This document shows positions 45,093-56,766 of a stretch of DNA of 64,000 nt, piece after piece. Each line of letters begins with the position of its first letter. Positions within the stretch are counted from its first letter, which is position 1. Origin of the DNA: Lunularia cruciata. Taxonomy: Eukaryota > Streptophyta > Marchantiopsida > Lunulariales > Lunulariaceae. The notes beneath the pieces were generated by a model that did not search any database, had not been told where the DNA came from, and worked only from the letters and a program-made list of their open reading frames with translations. The translations under genes were made by a program, and so were the position numbers. The stretch is taken from positions 65,972,944-66,036,943 of the forward strand of contig OX419755.1 of assembly GCA_948567375.1 (NCBI GenBank). Direction: 5' to 3'.

Positions 45093-47438
45093 CAACTCCT
45101 ACTCCTTATACAATATGGATAAGAAATATACTTATGAGTGAAGAGTAAACTAGGTTGTAGAATAGTATAGGAAGATTATGTCTTGTGATGAACTTAAGGA
45201 AGAAAAATATGCCTTTGTGATATATCAAAGACATATAATTGTTAGAGTGCGTTAAAGTTGTCAAGGAGACATATCAAGCAATCCTTCTCCACCATAATAT
45301 GTTCATCACATGGACATAAGAGTTAACTACAGCCTTATACATGTCAAACCAACTTAAAAGAAGAGTAAAGAATTCCATAAGAAGTTAGAGAAAAATAAAG
45401 ATACATTTTAGAGGTTTGAGAGAAAGACAATAGATAATTTATTTGGAGATCTTGATAATTATATCAAGCAATTACTCCAACTAATTTCATAAGACTTGAT
45501 CCTCCAAAATTTTTGAGGACTTGTACCTCACTTTCTAGAGTATGAAGAGAACCCAAAGTTGAAAAAGAAGTGTAAATGGAGGTTTCCTTGAAGACATAAT
45601 TTCAAAAATGTACTTTTTTGATGGACAAGAATCAACCTTTGAGAGAAAGTTGATGAATTTAAAAAACATTTACTTTGGTTTTGGATGCATACATTAGACA
45701 AATCTGGGAAAATAAAGCTTCGTTAGCAAAATAACATCTTGATATCAACCATACAATTGATGGAAAAGGTGTTTGAAGAGTTAGTATCTACTCAAGTAGA
45801 AGGTGATTTCACTATAGATGAGGTTTTAGTAGATTATAATTTAACTATAATTACTTTATGAGTGGAAAAAAAACTTGTTTAAGAAGTTTTGGCATATATG
45901 GTGATTGGCTTTAGTTCAAATCAATGTCATAGCAAAATATTGCTTAATATTTAATAAATAAAATAAAATAAAATAAATATTTTCTCATGGACTTGATTAA
46001 TATAATCATACAATGTTAGATTTAATTATCTATTTCTGGTAACATGAGTAAGATAAATCATTAATTAAAAGTACTTTTTATGCTTTAGTCCATTCTACGT
46101 GAGGAGCTTGGTATGTACTTGGTAATGTGTATTTGTAATTAAAAAAATGTAATTTATCATATCAATAATTAATTTTCTAAATTTATGGGAGTACGTTTGT
46201 GAATACTTACTTATTGTCATGAAGAAAATTCACCATGAGAGGATGAACCGAGGTTTAAGTTAGACTCATGGGATGGCCAAGCAACTTCAATGGGAACAAA
46301 GTAAATATATTTGTGTTGACATGAATACCTTCTTTGCCTTCCACCTAAGCTGCACAAGAAAAACCCAAAACCAATCCATGGGAACAATGAAGCTTCATAG
46401 GGTCTTTCTGTCCAGGTGCAGGTAGTCCGCATCTTCACAGCCATGTCTATTTAGTCTCTCCGAGACAATGCCTAATATATTGCAAAATTAATTGATTTAT
46501 AAGTAAAATATTCTTCAAACTCATCAATCATTCTTTGCTTGACTTGTGTATCAATACGGATTTTTTGAAAATTTGTCTAACAAAAGTAGAATATTCTATG
46601 GTAGGACACACTTGGAGAGTTAGCTCAAATTGTTGTTGAATGTTTTGTATTATATTGTCATTCCTCAAGAAATTTAGTTTTCATTTAGAATCTTATTCAA
46701 TTTTCTAGATTTAGATCATTTTCCAAATTAAAGTGAGAAAAAATTCAATTTGAATCAATTCAGATAAATCCCACTTATTTTTCTAACTTAGGTGTCATAA
46801 TTTTATTGTATTAATTTATTTTGAATAATATATGAAATTAAAAAAGAGAACATGTAGAGAATTTTAAAATATATTGTTTTTAAATAGTAGTAAATTTATT
46901 CTAAATAAATATGACTAAGATATTATTTATATTTATCATCGACAATATCTACCAAAAAAATTTTGAATTTTTTTCAACAAATTAATTATTATATTAATTT
47001 CAATAATTAATGTGTTAATTATTTTAATTATTTTATAGATTAAATAATAGACCATCTCAAAGATCCATAATGCAGACTAGCCCATAAGATATATGATATT
47101 CAACTAATAATATCATATAAACAATACGATGTGGAAAAGAAGTATGTCTGAGTAAAGTAATAAACCAAATGCACTCATAGTAACCCTATCTCGGCCTTTA
47201 TAAGATCAGACCATAGTCAATGCAATGCTAGAATGGACTTGTGAGCCGGTCACCACTATATGGTTCAAGCATGACAACAATAATAAAGTTTTTGACCATG
47301 TGTTTACCATGCACACATAGACATAAACAACAATAATTGTTGATTATATGAGAAATGGCACATTGACATGTTCCGTGATACTTGATTCTTTTGGTGGGAA
47401 TGTTCAATCAAGTTGAGTTTGTCAGAGAACTTGGAGCC
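45093..47438. other. AT-rich intergenic, no gene accepted
   Basis: Contains an (AAATA)n run at about 45948-45978. A 75-codon minus frame from ATG 46444 has splice-like TTTTTCTTGTGCAG inside it but no recognisable domain, so I leave it uncalled. The last ~150 bases lead into the C2 LTR. Confidence 0.45.
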
Positions 47439-47701
47439 GGTAATACCAATAGCTAGACATATTATCTAGAGGTGGAAATTGGCTTGGTAACATTTGGAAG
47501 GATATATGATAGATTAAGTAGATCAGATAGAAGTGTCACCAAAAGAGTACTTCAAAGAGTGGAGCTTGTTGACATGTCATCAATCTATGTATTTGAACCA
47601 AGGATGAGCTTTGTTTGAGAGAATCCTCTTTGCATCAAAGTATTGAGTGCTAAAGCTTTCTGTTTTTTCTCTTGCATTTCTCTTGTGCTTGGAGTATTAT
47701 A
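47439..47701 (+). repeat. C2 5' LTR
   Basis: 263 bases, (GG)TAATACCAATAGC to GGAGTATTATA; the TG start is mutated to GG. Contains the CACCAAAAGAGTACTTC block also seen in the C1 LTR. Confidence 0.82.
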
Positions 47702-47702
47702 A

Positions 47703-47714
47703 TGGTATTAGAGC
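47703..47714 (+). other. C2 primer binding site, initiator Met tRNA
   Basis: TGGTATTAGAGC, one mismatch from TGGTATCAGAGC, one base after the LTR. Confidence 0.85.
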
Positions 47715-48329
47715 AAGTGTTTTAATCCAAGACAGTGGATCACTCCTCTTGAAGGACATGGACTATTGAGATTAAGTAATTTTGAGTGGAGATAACATAA
47801 TGCAATTGATAGATTGGGAGTGTTTTAGACAAAAGATGAGATGGAGGCGTTTGGAGGACACTTTCATGCACCATGCTTTCTATTCTTAAATCCATTCCAT
47901 ATCAAGAATATGTACATCTAGTATGAGCAAGTGAGAGTAAATCTTATTATCATTTTGGAGCAGAGTTCATGGACATAATGATCACAAAATTTGGTGATTC
48001 TAAATGTGGTGACATACAATAGACGGTGGGATTTGACAATCTATATTCTATTATGATTCAATGGACCTCAACATACCAAATTTGCTCCTTTTCAACATGC
48101 AAGTAGAAATCCATTATATGGTTATACCAAAAGGGATGTTTAGAGATTTCATACTCTGCAATTTTGGTGAGGAATATTATCAATGAGTGATAGCTTCTTA
48201 GGTCCCAATAGTCCATACCCCCTCTTGAGTGATCATATTAATCTTCTATTGAAGTAAAAAGTTGCAATTGTGTAGTGTAGTAGTAATTGTGTAGTAAAAA
48301 TTGAGTGTTTGCTGTATGTGTGAATCATG

Positions 48330-49330
48330 GAACCATAGTTGTAGGATCTAATGCAAGGAATACAAGGGATGTTGAACAAGTTTTAGGAGATCAATTTGAC
48401 AATAGAGGCATTGCAAAGTCAAGTATGTACCTTCAAGAATGATCAAGTAATGAAAGAAGTAAAACCATCCCAAAGCCCAACACTAATTGTTGAAGTACAT
48501 AAAGTGTCACTCATACCAATGACACCAACCCTAGTCAACAATGAAACCACATTGTTACTATGGATGAAGAAGATATGCAACATCAAGCCTTACAAGGGAC
48601 AATCTACCATAGGAGTAGTGGATAATTGGATTTCAAGAATGAAGTGATATTTTTGATTAATCACAACTAAGATCATTGATCATTCCACAAGCGTGTTTTC
48701 ATTTATGTACCTAATCAATAAAGCCCTCACATGGTATTATGCTTGGGAATGATCATTATTGGTAAAAGGAAGAGAGATCACTTGGATGGCAATGCAAGAA
48801 GGGCTATTGAGGAATTTTCAATCTATGGATTCTGTGTAGATGGCTCAAACCCAACATAAACATACAAGAGTACATGGAGGAATTTCTTGATCTATAGGTT
48901 GCAATAACCAATATGAGTCTAGTAGAAGCCGTTGATAATTACAAACGGGGGTTAAAAGAGAAAATTTGCCAAGAATTAATGGTGCAAATCCTTCCATTGT
49001 TTTTGAAGCCATTGCTTGCAATTAGACAATAGTAGTGGCACTTGGAGGAGATGAAGAGGTAGTCCCCATGCAACACCATCAAGCTAAGACACCCCATTTT
49101 GGTAGACCAATTCATATGGAACTGAACAACATCTGGTTCCAACACTAAGGAGCATAACCGCTCCAAAGAGACCAAGGACGGGTCAAAGAAAGGAGAGATG
49201 GAGTCCCACTGGAGAAGGGGCTCAAGCAAAACAACAACATTGTTATAATTGCTGCCGAGTTAGGCACATAGCCATCAATTGGCGTGCTTGTCTTCTAGAG
49301 GCCCTCGGCCTCCATACAAGTGACCTTTGA
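48330..49330 (+). pseudogene. C2 gag
   Basis: The best frame (48396-48647) reads TIEALQSQVCTFKNDQVMKE, LLWMKKICNIKPYKGQSTIG and VVDNWISRMK, aligning with C1 gag. LINKALTWYYAWE and a knuckle remnant (near 49240-49280, with cysteines partly lost) follow in other frames. Confidence 0.7.
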
Positions 49331-49355
49331 ATAACATGGAGAGACAAATTGAAGA

Positions 49356-49616
49356 GTGAGATGCTTAAATTGCATTAGAAAACAAAAATCACCAATAAAT
49401 GTATCTCACGGCCTTATTGGCTCAATAGAGAAGAATAAAAGAGAGGGGAGGAAGAGGACAAGTAGTCAAAGGTGGATGAAGACAAATGCACAATTGATTG
49501 TCATAAATGGAGTCCTAGAAGGCAATCAAGTGAGAGTATTGATAGACCTTGGAGCAACAGAGAATTTCTTATCTTGCTCTATTGCAATGACGTTGGGGAT
49601 GGAACTAAAAGGGTGA
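49356..49616 (+). pseudogene. C2 protease
   Basis: GSIEKNKREGRKRTSSQRWM leads into QLIVINGVLEGNQVRVLIDL and GATENFLSCSIAMTLG. The motif is IDLGAT, against IDPGAT in C1. It ends at a TGA after LKG. Confidence 0.75.
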
Positions 49617-49867
49617 GAATGAAGAAGTATAGTTACCTAATGGTCAAACAAAGGGGATTGAATCATTACCTAGAAAGGTAGCACTCTCTTATAGGAGAGT
49701 ATCAAGAAGAAATCGAGTGGTGAGTGATACGGTTAGCTTGTTACAATGTGATCTTAGGCATATCATGGATGGAGTATTACAACCCCATGGTCGATTAGAG
49801 AAAGAAAGTAGTAAGAACTAGCCAATGGAAGATCATTGGGGTTCAAGAAAGATCACAAAGGCAAGAA

Positions 49868-51300
49868 TTGCTTCTCTATGTCATAGGGACAACAACTAGC
49901 GGTAAGATAGATAAATGTTTCATGGGTATAATAAGAGAAGTCCAGATTGCACAACTTGATGGACAAGTTCATGAGAATTTGAAATATGTGGTCAATGAGT
50001 TGCAAGATTTCTCTCTAGATGATTTACCCTCAAGATTACCACCAAAAAAAGAGAGTAATTGAGATACTAAAATAGATCATAAAATTAATAATAGATCATA
50101 AAATTGAGATACTTCCAAGGAAGCCACTTCCTTGTAAGGCCGCATATTGACTATTACCTCATGAGTTGGAGGAATGAAAGGGGTCAAATTGAGGAGATGT
50201 TTCAAAAGGGCTTATTCAACCCAACATCAGCATATGGGTTTCTTGTCCTATTTGTGAAGAAGAAGGATGGTACAATGTGCATGTGCATTGACTATCAAGA
50301 CCCAAATCAAAAAATAGTGAATAAAAAATACCCATTACCCTGCATGGATGGCCTGCTTGATCAACTTAATAAGGATAAAACACTTCACCAAACTTGATCT
50401 ATGGAGTGGTTATAACCAAATCAATATTGTAAAAGAAGATATACACAAAATTGCCTTTCAAACAGGTAATGTTACTTTGAGTACATGGTGATGCAATTTG
50501 GCCTCACCAATGCACCAACCACTTTCATGAGTTTGATGAATAACATATTTTGTCCATAGATAAATTTGTTACCATTTCCTTGGATGACATTTTATTCTAC
50601 AACAAGATGATGATTGAGCACAAGCAACATCTATGAGAAGTCTTTTAAATTCTATGATAGAATCAATTGTATGCCAAAATCTCAAAGTGCAAGTTTGGTC
50701 AGTATAAAATAGATTACTTGGGACATAGAGTAAGTACAAAAAGTATTCAAGTATTAACACATAAAGCAGAGGTCATTCAAAAATAGGATGCTCCAAAAGA
50801 TCAAACTCAACTCAAGAATTTCTTGGGATTGAGAGGGTTCTATTGGCAATTTTTTAAGGACTTCTCCAAGGTCTCACAACCTCTAATGACACTACTTGGC
50901 AAAAGAAAGAAGTGGATGTAGGGAACTACACAAGAATTGGTCTTTTAGGAATTGAAACATGCATTGCTACATGCACCAATATTGAAATGATATGACGTAA
51001 AATATCAAGTTGGCTATAGATGCATCAAGCATTGCAATAGGAGCAATCCTACAACAAGAATAGAATAATAGATGACACTTAGCACCATATTTCTCTCAAA
51101 AGCTATTATTAATAGAATGCAACTATCACACCACAAAGGAGAAAAGTTGGCCATTGTCCTTACAACCAAGCATTGGAAGCACTATTTGGGAAAGAAGGTA
51201 TTTCTAGTGTAGATAGACCATAAACCTCTAGTCTATCTTGAGACACAAAAAGATCTATCTCATCAACAAATTCAAAAGGTAGAGTACATACAACAGTTTA
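49868..51300 (+). pseudogene. C2 reverse transcriptase and RNase H
   Basis: Fragments in order: LQDFSLDDLPSRLPPKKE, YGFLVLFVKKKDGTMCMCID (50104-50397), TKLDLWSGYNQINIVKEDIH, a palm region where LDDILFYN is readable at about 50580-50605, then LKNFLGLRGFYWQFFKDFSK and the RNase H strand LAIDASSIAIGAILQQE. At least six frame changes or stops. Confidence 0.75.
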
Positions 51301-51302
51301 AC

Positions 51303-52335
51303 ATGAAAATCACATATGTGAAAGGCAAGAAGCAACATGTAGATGCATTCACCCAAATGCTTATGGCAAAAAATCTGGTAGAGGTCAAGATGAACCTAGA
51401 ATTTTGGCCAAGGATTCTTGCTATTATAGAAATTGACCCACAAACTATAGGAGCCCAATCATCCAAAGGTGTAACTAGTACCCAAGGATTTACCTTTCAT
51501 GATGGTAAGTTATGGATCCCAAAGGCCATAGACAAAAGAACCACCATCCTAGCAAAATATCATGATTCTGCCATTGCAAGTCATGTTGGAGTGGATAAGA
51601 CCTTACATGCAATCAAACACCACTATTATTGGCCCAAGATGAGCAACGGTGTGATGGAGTATACTTGAAGTTGCATACTCTATCAACAAAATAAAGCTTC
51701 TAATCAAGCTATCATAAGACTCCTTCAATCCCTCCCTACTCCTACACAACATTGGGAACAAGTAAGCATGGATGTGGTTGCAAATTGCCTAGACCACTTG
51801 AAGGTTTGACTCCATCATAGTCTTTGTAGACCAACTCAATAAAATGATTCATGTGCATCCTACCACCAAGGACGTGATTGCTCCACAATTAGCTCAATTG
51901 TACTTAACTTAGTCTTTCTCACCATGGCTTGTCTTGAGTGCTTATCACCAATCAATGCACTCAATTCACTAGTTTGTTTTGGAGAACACTCTTTGGTGTC
52001 TTCAAAACCAAACTTCCCATGTCCATACCATTCAAAAACCAATGGACAAAAATAGTGGGCTAATTGCACTATTGAGGACATGTTTCAAGGCTTCACCTTA
52101 GGTGAGCAAGAGAGGTAGGACACCTTACTTCCACTAGTAGAATTTGCCTACACCAATTTAGTGAATGCATCCACACAAGTCACATTATTCTTTCTCATGT
52201 ATGGAGAGCATCCTTTCACACCTTCAAGCTTGATGAAAATCCACCCGGTAGCTACTAACATTGATGTTATCAACACTTTTGTTTTTAGAATCCGACAAGA
52301 TTTGGAGAATGCTAAACATAGGTTGTAGATCACCC
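51303..52335 (+). pseudogene. C2 integrase
   Basis: The 121-codon frame 51303-51668 joins the end of RNase H (ITYVKGKKQHVDAFTQMLM) to the integrase zinc domain (HVGVDKTLHAIKHHYYWPKM). Beyond it, SMDVVANCLDHLK, then FFLMYGEHPFTPSSLMKIHP in broken frames. The second Asp region (TDRGTQF in C1) is unreadable here. Confidence 0.75.
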
Positions 52336-52583
52336 AAAATCAATATAAATAGTATGCAAATGCATATTGTAGGCACTTGGAGTTCAATGTTGGGGATAAA
52401 GTATTGCTGTCCACAACCAACCTCACATTAGTGGATCCTCATAAGCTCAAAACATTATTTTATTGAGCCTTTTTCCATCCTTCATCAAATTGACATAATG
52501 GCCTATCAACTCAAGCTACCACCATCCATGAAGATCCATCCAATGTTCCATGTTTCCTTACTATGTAGATATGCACCTTGACC

Positions 52584-53275
52584 TGTGAGCCGGCCTGTCT
52601 CTCACTCAGGATGAAGCTCTGATGGCTATTATGGTAGCGCACCATGGACTAAGAACGCAAGGAACCCCAACTCCATCATACTCCTCCAAGGTTAACACTC
52701 CAAGACTCAAGACATTGCTCACTAGAGAACTCAATGAGAGAGAGATAGTTGCAAATGAAAGGATGATGAGTACTTCCTCATCCTTTGTTTATATACTTGT
52801 GAAATAGTTATGCACCAAAGTTACTAATTACTGGAGTAACTCAAGTTACTAGGCTAAAAGTCAAGTAAATCAAAAAGTAGAAAGGAATATCCATTCACAT
52901 GGGCATATTCCCCTAAGCATGTGGTCTTATCTTGATCCAACCACTAAGTCAAGGATTCCTTCACGTGGGCTATCCGTGGACTAAAGAAGAATCCAAAACA
53001 AAAAGGCTTGTAGGCCCAAGAGCTCTCAACTCTTTCCTCAAAGCCAAACACCTAGGAATAATACCAAGTCAACACACTAAAATCCTAAATAGTGGTGCTC
53101 ATCTTTTCTACTTCCTCTAAAGTAAGGTCCACTCTATCTTAGCTATGACTAACTTTAGCTAATCATGACTTAATGTAGAATCATCCTTTATCTCTATATA
53201 AATAATATCTCTCAAGTACTTGTAATACCAAGCTAAATATCACAATACCACACACATGCATAAATGGGTGTTACA
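52584..53275 (-). repeat. solo G1 LTR inside C2, with 4-bp target duplication
   Basis: 692 bases, TGTGAGCCGGCCTG to GGGTGTTACA on the plus strand, i.e. a G1 LTR in minus orientation. It is flanked by GACC at 52580-52583 and 53276-53279; moving the border by one base gives a 5-bp GACCT. No internal G1 sequence is attached, so it is a solo LTR left by recombination. It splits C2 between the integrase end (MKIHPMFHVSLL) and the chromodomain. Confidence 0.92.
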
Positions 53276-53527
53276 GACCTCCCCACTTTCCTTCCATGTA
53301 GGAAGTTAGACCCTGTCAAAACACTCATTGATGACAAAAAGGAATATGAAATGAAATGTATTCTCCAAAATTGCATTAGTGAGACCTTCCATCCATGTGT
53401 GGAATATCTTGTACATTGGAAAGAGTATCCATTGTATGAAGCAACATGGGAGCTAGTAGCCAACCTGATCCGTGCACTAGCATTAGTGCAATCTTTTGAG
53501 CTTTGCAACAAGGATGCTGCATCTTGA
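53276..53527 (+). pseudogene. C2 chromodomain
   Basis: After the solo LTR: ILQNCISETFHPCVEYLVHW, KEYPLYEATWELVANL, then LVQSFELCNKDAAS and TGA at 53525-53527. YLV-W-YP-EATWE is the chromodomain signature found at the C-terminus of chromoviral integrases, where it steers integration to particular chromatin. The domain itself is uninterrupted. Confidence 0.85.
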
Positions 53528-53540
53528 AAGAGGAGAGGTT
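53526..53540 (+). other. C2 polypurine tract
   Basis: GAAAGAGGAGAGGTT immediately before the 3' LTR; it overlaps the stop of the chromodomain frame. Confidence 0.8.
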
Positions 53541-53852
53541 TGTAATACCAATAGCTAGACATATTATGTAGAGATAGAAATTAGCTTGGTAGCATCTGGA
53601 AGGATATTATGTAGATGAACTTAGTAGATTAGATAGAGTTGTCACCAAAAGAGTACTTTTAAGGGTGGAGCTCATTGACATATCACCAATCCATGCATCC
53701 AATCCAAGGGTGGAGCTTCCTTTGAAGGAATCCTATTTGCTATATAATAAAGAAAATGTGCTCCTTTGGGGCATATCAATATTGAATGCCAAAGCTTTTT
53801 GTTTCCTCTCTTGTGTTTTTCTTGGGGGTTCTCTTGTCCTTGAAGTATTATA
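53541..53852 (+). repeat. C2 3' LTR
   Basis: 312 bases, TGTAATACCAATAGC to TGAAGTATTATA. It aligns with the 5' LTR, with extra sequence in the middle (around GCTATATAATAAAG, a TATA-like stretch) and many substitutions, indicating an old insertion. Confidence 0.85.
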
Positions 53853-53869
53853 GGGCCCTAAAAAATAGA

Positions 53870-54085
53870 AGGATCCACACTCAAAATCAGAAGGATTGAA
53901 GCAAACTAGAGAGAAAAGGCAACCGTATAGCAAACAAGAAGGATGGGAAGACCCCATCAAGCCATACAAGGGAGAGACAAAAGTAGTAAAATGGGGCTAT
54001 CTCCCAATCTTCTCAAGAAATGGTAGTGAAGCAAAGGATGGAAGGTCCTCTCATGCTTGTGAGGTTAGAACATCTCTTGTTTGCT
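53870..54085. mobile_element. N1-related fragment, left part
   Basis: GGAAGACCCCATCAAGCCAT and GGTAGTGAAGCAAAGGATGG match, in order and on the same strand, 11655-11690 and 12547-12570 of element N1. The roughly 830 bases between those two points in N1 are absent here. The match resumes at 56048 after the coiled-coil copy C insertion. Confidence 0.65.
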
Positions 54086-54465
54086 TGTGGTACCCACATT
54101 TTTCATTTTGGACGAGTTTTGAAGTAAAAGTGCCTTGTTGAAACCAAATTGAAACCAAATGGAGAAGAATGAGAGGAAATTTGTATTTTTATCAAGCCCA
54201 AAGAAGTAGACTTTGTGTCAAATGAAGACGGACTCAGCCAGGATTGAAAGAGTGCAGACCCGAAGGAGGAATGGAAGTTATAGGTCGAGATTCTTGCAGG
54301 GGCTATATCTCAATGTTCACAAGTTCAAATCAAACGTGCTATATCTCATTGGAAGCGTCTAGTTCAGGGCTTTCCATTGATACCAAAATTGCAAAGTTTG
54401 GAGGTATGTAGAAGAAGTTACAAGTATTTAAAGTTTTGGGAGTAATTGTACAAAGTAGTTTAGTG

Positions 54466-54615
54466 TCTTCGGGTTGGCATCTTCGGACTTCGGACTGGGG
54501 TCTTTGGACTTCGGACTGGCGTCTTTGGACTGGCGTCTTTGGACTGGCGTCTTTGGACTGGCGTATTTGGACTTCAGACTTTGGTCTTTGGTCTTCGGAC
54601 TTCGGACTTCAGGTT
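54466..54615 (+). repeat. 14-bp minisatellite in copy C
   Basis: Tandem GTCTTTGGACTGGC (about 3.5 clean units near 54526-54570) flanked by degenerate TTCGGACT/TTTGGACT units. All frames are open through it only because of the repeat. Confidence 0.85.
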
Positions 54616-54693
54616 TACACAACTTTGGGTTAGAAGCTTCTTCGACTCAAGACGAAGATGACTGTATCTGAGATAGTCTGACCTTGGAGTGCA

Positions 54694-55246
54694 ATGAAGA
54701 TGAATTTGGGAATCTTGCCAGAGACATTAGAGAGAGTTAGGATAGAGAAAGAAGAGATAGTTAGGATACCCGTGACTTCAATTTCAGTTTGGATTGAAGA
54801 TGGAACAAGAATTGAAGGAGAAGTAGCAATAGTGAATAAACACAAAGTGCAAGATCAGATTGTAAGTGTCTTTGGGTCAATAACATGAGTGATTAGGGGA
54901 AAGTGGGTTACAAATTGAAGGCGTAGATAGTGTACCCATGCTTTCAATTACAATTTGTGATGAGGATATAGTAGAATTAGCAAAGGAATTGATTGTAATT
55001 AGACCCGATGTCGTAGAAGTAGGAATACAGGTGTCATCAGACTTGATGATTGACACAGTAGAGAAGAGTGGGTCAGGAGATAAGGATGTAGATGGATTAT
55101 CCATGAGCTCAATTGTAGATTGTAGTGTAGAAGTGGTAGAAATAGTGAAGGAATCGGTAGAATTAGCTATACCTAAAGAAGGAGAAGTATTAGGAAGATC
55201 ATCGGGTTTGGAAGCCGATGATGAGGTAGACATCGGATCGGGATAA
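54694..55246 (+). pseudogene. coiled-coil protein C-terminus, copy C
   Basis: The frame 54694-54888 (KMNLGILPETLERVRIEKEE) and, after stops, 54938-55246 (IVELAKELIVIRPDVVEVGI, SMSSIVDCSVEVVEIVKESV, GRSSGLEADDEVDIGSG). The latter aligns with copy A's TSIVVQSKEVVEIVKDLV and RSSGLEAKEEVDIGLE. Same natural end just before the LTR. Confidence 0.6.
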
Positions 55247-55289
55247 AAGCCAATTTTGAGATAGGAAGAGGCAGATATGAAGAGATAAA

Positions 55290-56047
55290 TGTCACTTGGG
55301 CTCTGCAAGTAGGAAGAGATGTTAGGAAGCGGTGCATAGGTAAGCAAGTCTACCATTTGCTTCAGTATTTAAGAGGAGCATTCGTAGTATGATGTTATTC
55401 AGTATTCAAATTTCTAAAGATAGATAAAGTGAAGTGCTGTTCTCAGTACTCGTCGCCTTAAGCTTAATTCCGATTGTCAATTTTGTGGTTTTGTTTGTGA
55501 GTGTGTGGAGAATTCCGAAGAGCAAGTCAATGTGTTTGTGGAAGTTGGAATCTGCAGCCTTGATCTTCATTCTGTGTGTTTGATCCTGAGTGAAGTGCAT
55601 CGGAGCAATGCCTTGACAGGTTTGAGAGGAATTGTAGTGTTGTTAGTATTCTGCATTTGTGAGTGCAACACGAAGTTGATGTGAAGCAATTTTGATCGAG
55701 GAAGTTGTGGCTTTAGTGGAGGGGTGGAACACAATTCTGAGGTGAAATTGTTCTTCGCAGTGAAGTGCTATCTTTGGGAGAATCTAAATCATCACAATCA
55801 AGAGTTGTTTGGACAGAATTTGCTATGTTGTGATTATGTGTGTGTGTATTTGTGACAAGTTGTCAATATGGTGAGCTTGTTACTCTCTTCTGGGTGTAGT
55901 TTCTACCTGAGAGATTAAAGAAGAAACGAAGAAGAACTAAGATTGTGACTTTTGTCTTTGTATTTGTCCAATTCTGGATAGTATCTCTGTGGGAACGAAC
56001 TCTACTGACCCGATTATCGAAAAAGTGATATTTGCCGGGTTGTCACA
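55290..56047 (+). repeat. copy C 3' LTR
   Basis: 758 bases, TGTCACTTGGGC to GGTTGTCACA, after the purine-rich GGAAGAGGCAGATATGAAGAG. A TATA-like AGTATTTAAGAGG lies at about 55368. Outer end and several internal blocks match copy A's LTR. Confidence 0.65.
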
Positions 56048-56158
56048 TTGCCACAATAACACCTGGAGAGAAAAGGATCTCTCTTCCACCTTGGTCACAT
56101 ATGTCTCAAAAACTAGCTTATAAACAACCACAAAAGGGGAAGAACTCTACAAACTCAA
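56048..56158. mobile_element. N1-related fragment, right part
   Basis: TTGCCACAATAACACCTGGA and AGAGAAAAGGATC match 12613-12650 of N1, and AACAACCACAAAAG matches 12690-12703. It ends where the truncated G1c LTR begins. Confidence 0.65.
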
Positions 56159-56718
56159 TGTTGTTCACTAGAGAACTCAATGAGAGAGATAGTTGCAAAT
56201 AAAAGGATAATGAGTACCTCCTCACCCCTTGTTTATATAATTGTGAAATAGTTACGTACTAAAGTTACTAATTACCACAGTAACTCAAGTTACTAGACTA
56301 AAAGTCAAGTAAAGTCAAAAAGTAGAAAGGAATATCCATTCACATGGGCATATTCTACTAGCATGTGATCTTATCTTGACCCAACCACTAAGTCAAGGAT
56401 TCCTTCACATCGGCTATCCTTGGACTATAGAAGAATCCAAAAAAAAAGGGCTTGCGGGCCCAAGAGTTCTCAATTCTTTCCTCAAAGCCAAACACCTAGG
56501 AATAATACCAAGTCAACACACTAGAATCCAAAATAGTGGTGCTCATCTTTTCCATTTCCTCTAAAGTAAGGTCCCTTCTATCTTAGCAATGACTAACTCT
56601 AGCTCATCATGACTAATGTAGAACCATTATTTATCTCTATATAAATAATATCTCTCAAGTACTTGTAATACTAAGCTAAATATCACAATACCACACACAT
56701 GTACAAATAGGTGTTACA
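56159..56718 (-). repeat. G1c 3' LTR, truncated
   Basis: Reads TGTAACACC at 56718 on the minus strand after the tract GTCCGGGGGTAAA, and stops at GAGTTCTCTAGTGAA next to an N1 fragment. Confidence 0.87.
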
Positions 56719-56766
56719 TTTACCCCCGGACTAAGTTTTCACTTTGTCCTCAAAGTGAAGGTCTCT

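Larger units (their letters stand above)
47439..53852 (+). mobile_element. chromovirus C2 (Ty3/gypsy), full-length but decayed
   Basis: Complete order: 5' LTR, primer site, gag, protease, RT, RNase H, integrase, chromodomain, polypurine tract, 3' LTR. Flanks GAGCC (47434-47438) and GGGCC (53853-53857) match at four of five bases, a likely target-site duplication. Total 6.4 kb including a 692-base solo G1 LTR. Same family as C1, but all genes are heavily interrupted. Confidence 0.9.
54086..56047 (+). mobile_element. coiled-coil LTR element, copy C, inserted in an N1 fragment
   Basis: The inserted block starts TGTGGTACCC (54086) and ends GGTTGTCACA (56047), bounded by TTGCT (54081-54085) and TTGCC (56048-56052), four of five matching. 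The C-terminal coding part and the 3' LTR match copies A and B. The 5' LTR is not recognisable and most of the coding region is missing, so it is either an internally deleted copy or a related subfamily. Confidence 0.62.

Noticed and set aside
46217-46444. 75-codon minus-strand frame starting at an ATG, with splice-like signals inside
   Set aside because: No recognisable domain, no supporting neighbouring exon, and it lies in AT-rich non-coding sequence; chance length.
52584-53275. A full G1 element inside C2
   Set aside because: No internal G1 sequence is present; a single LTR with matching 4-bp flanks is a solo LTR.
54436-54671. Overlapping open frames of about 65 codons on both strands (LDWRLW-type repeats)
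   Set aside because: They exist only because the 14-bp minisatellite is open in several frames.
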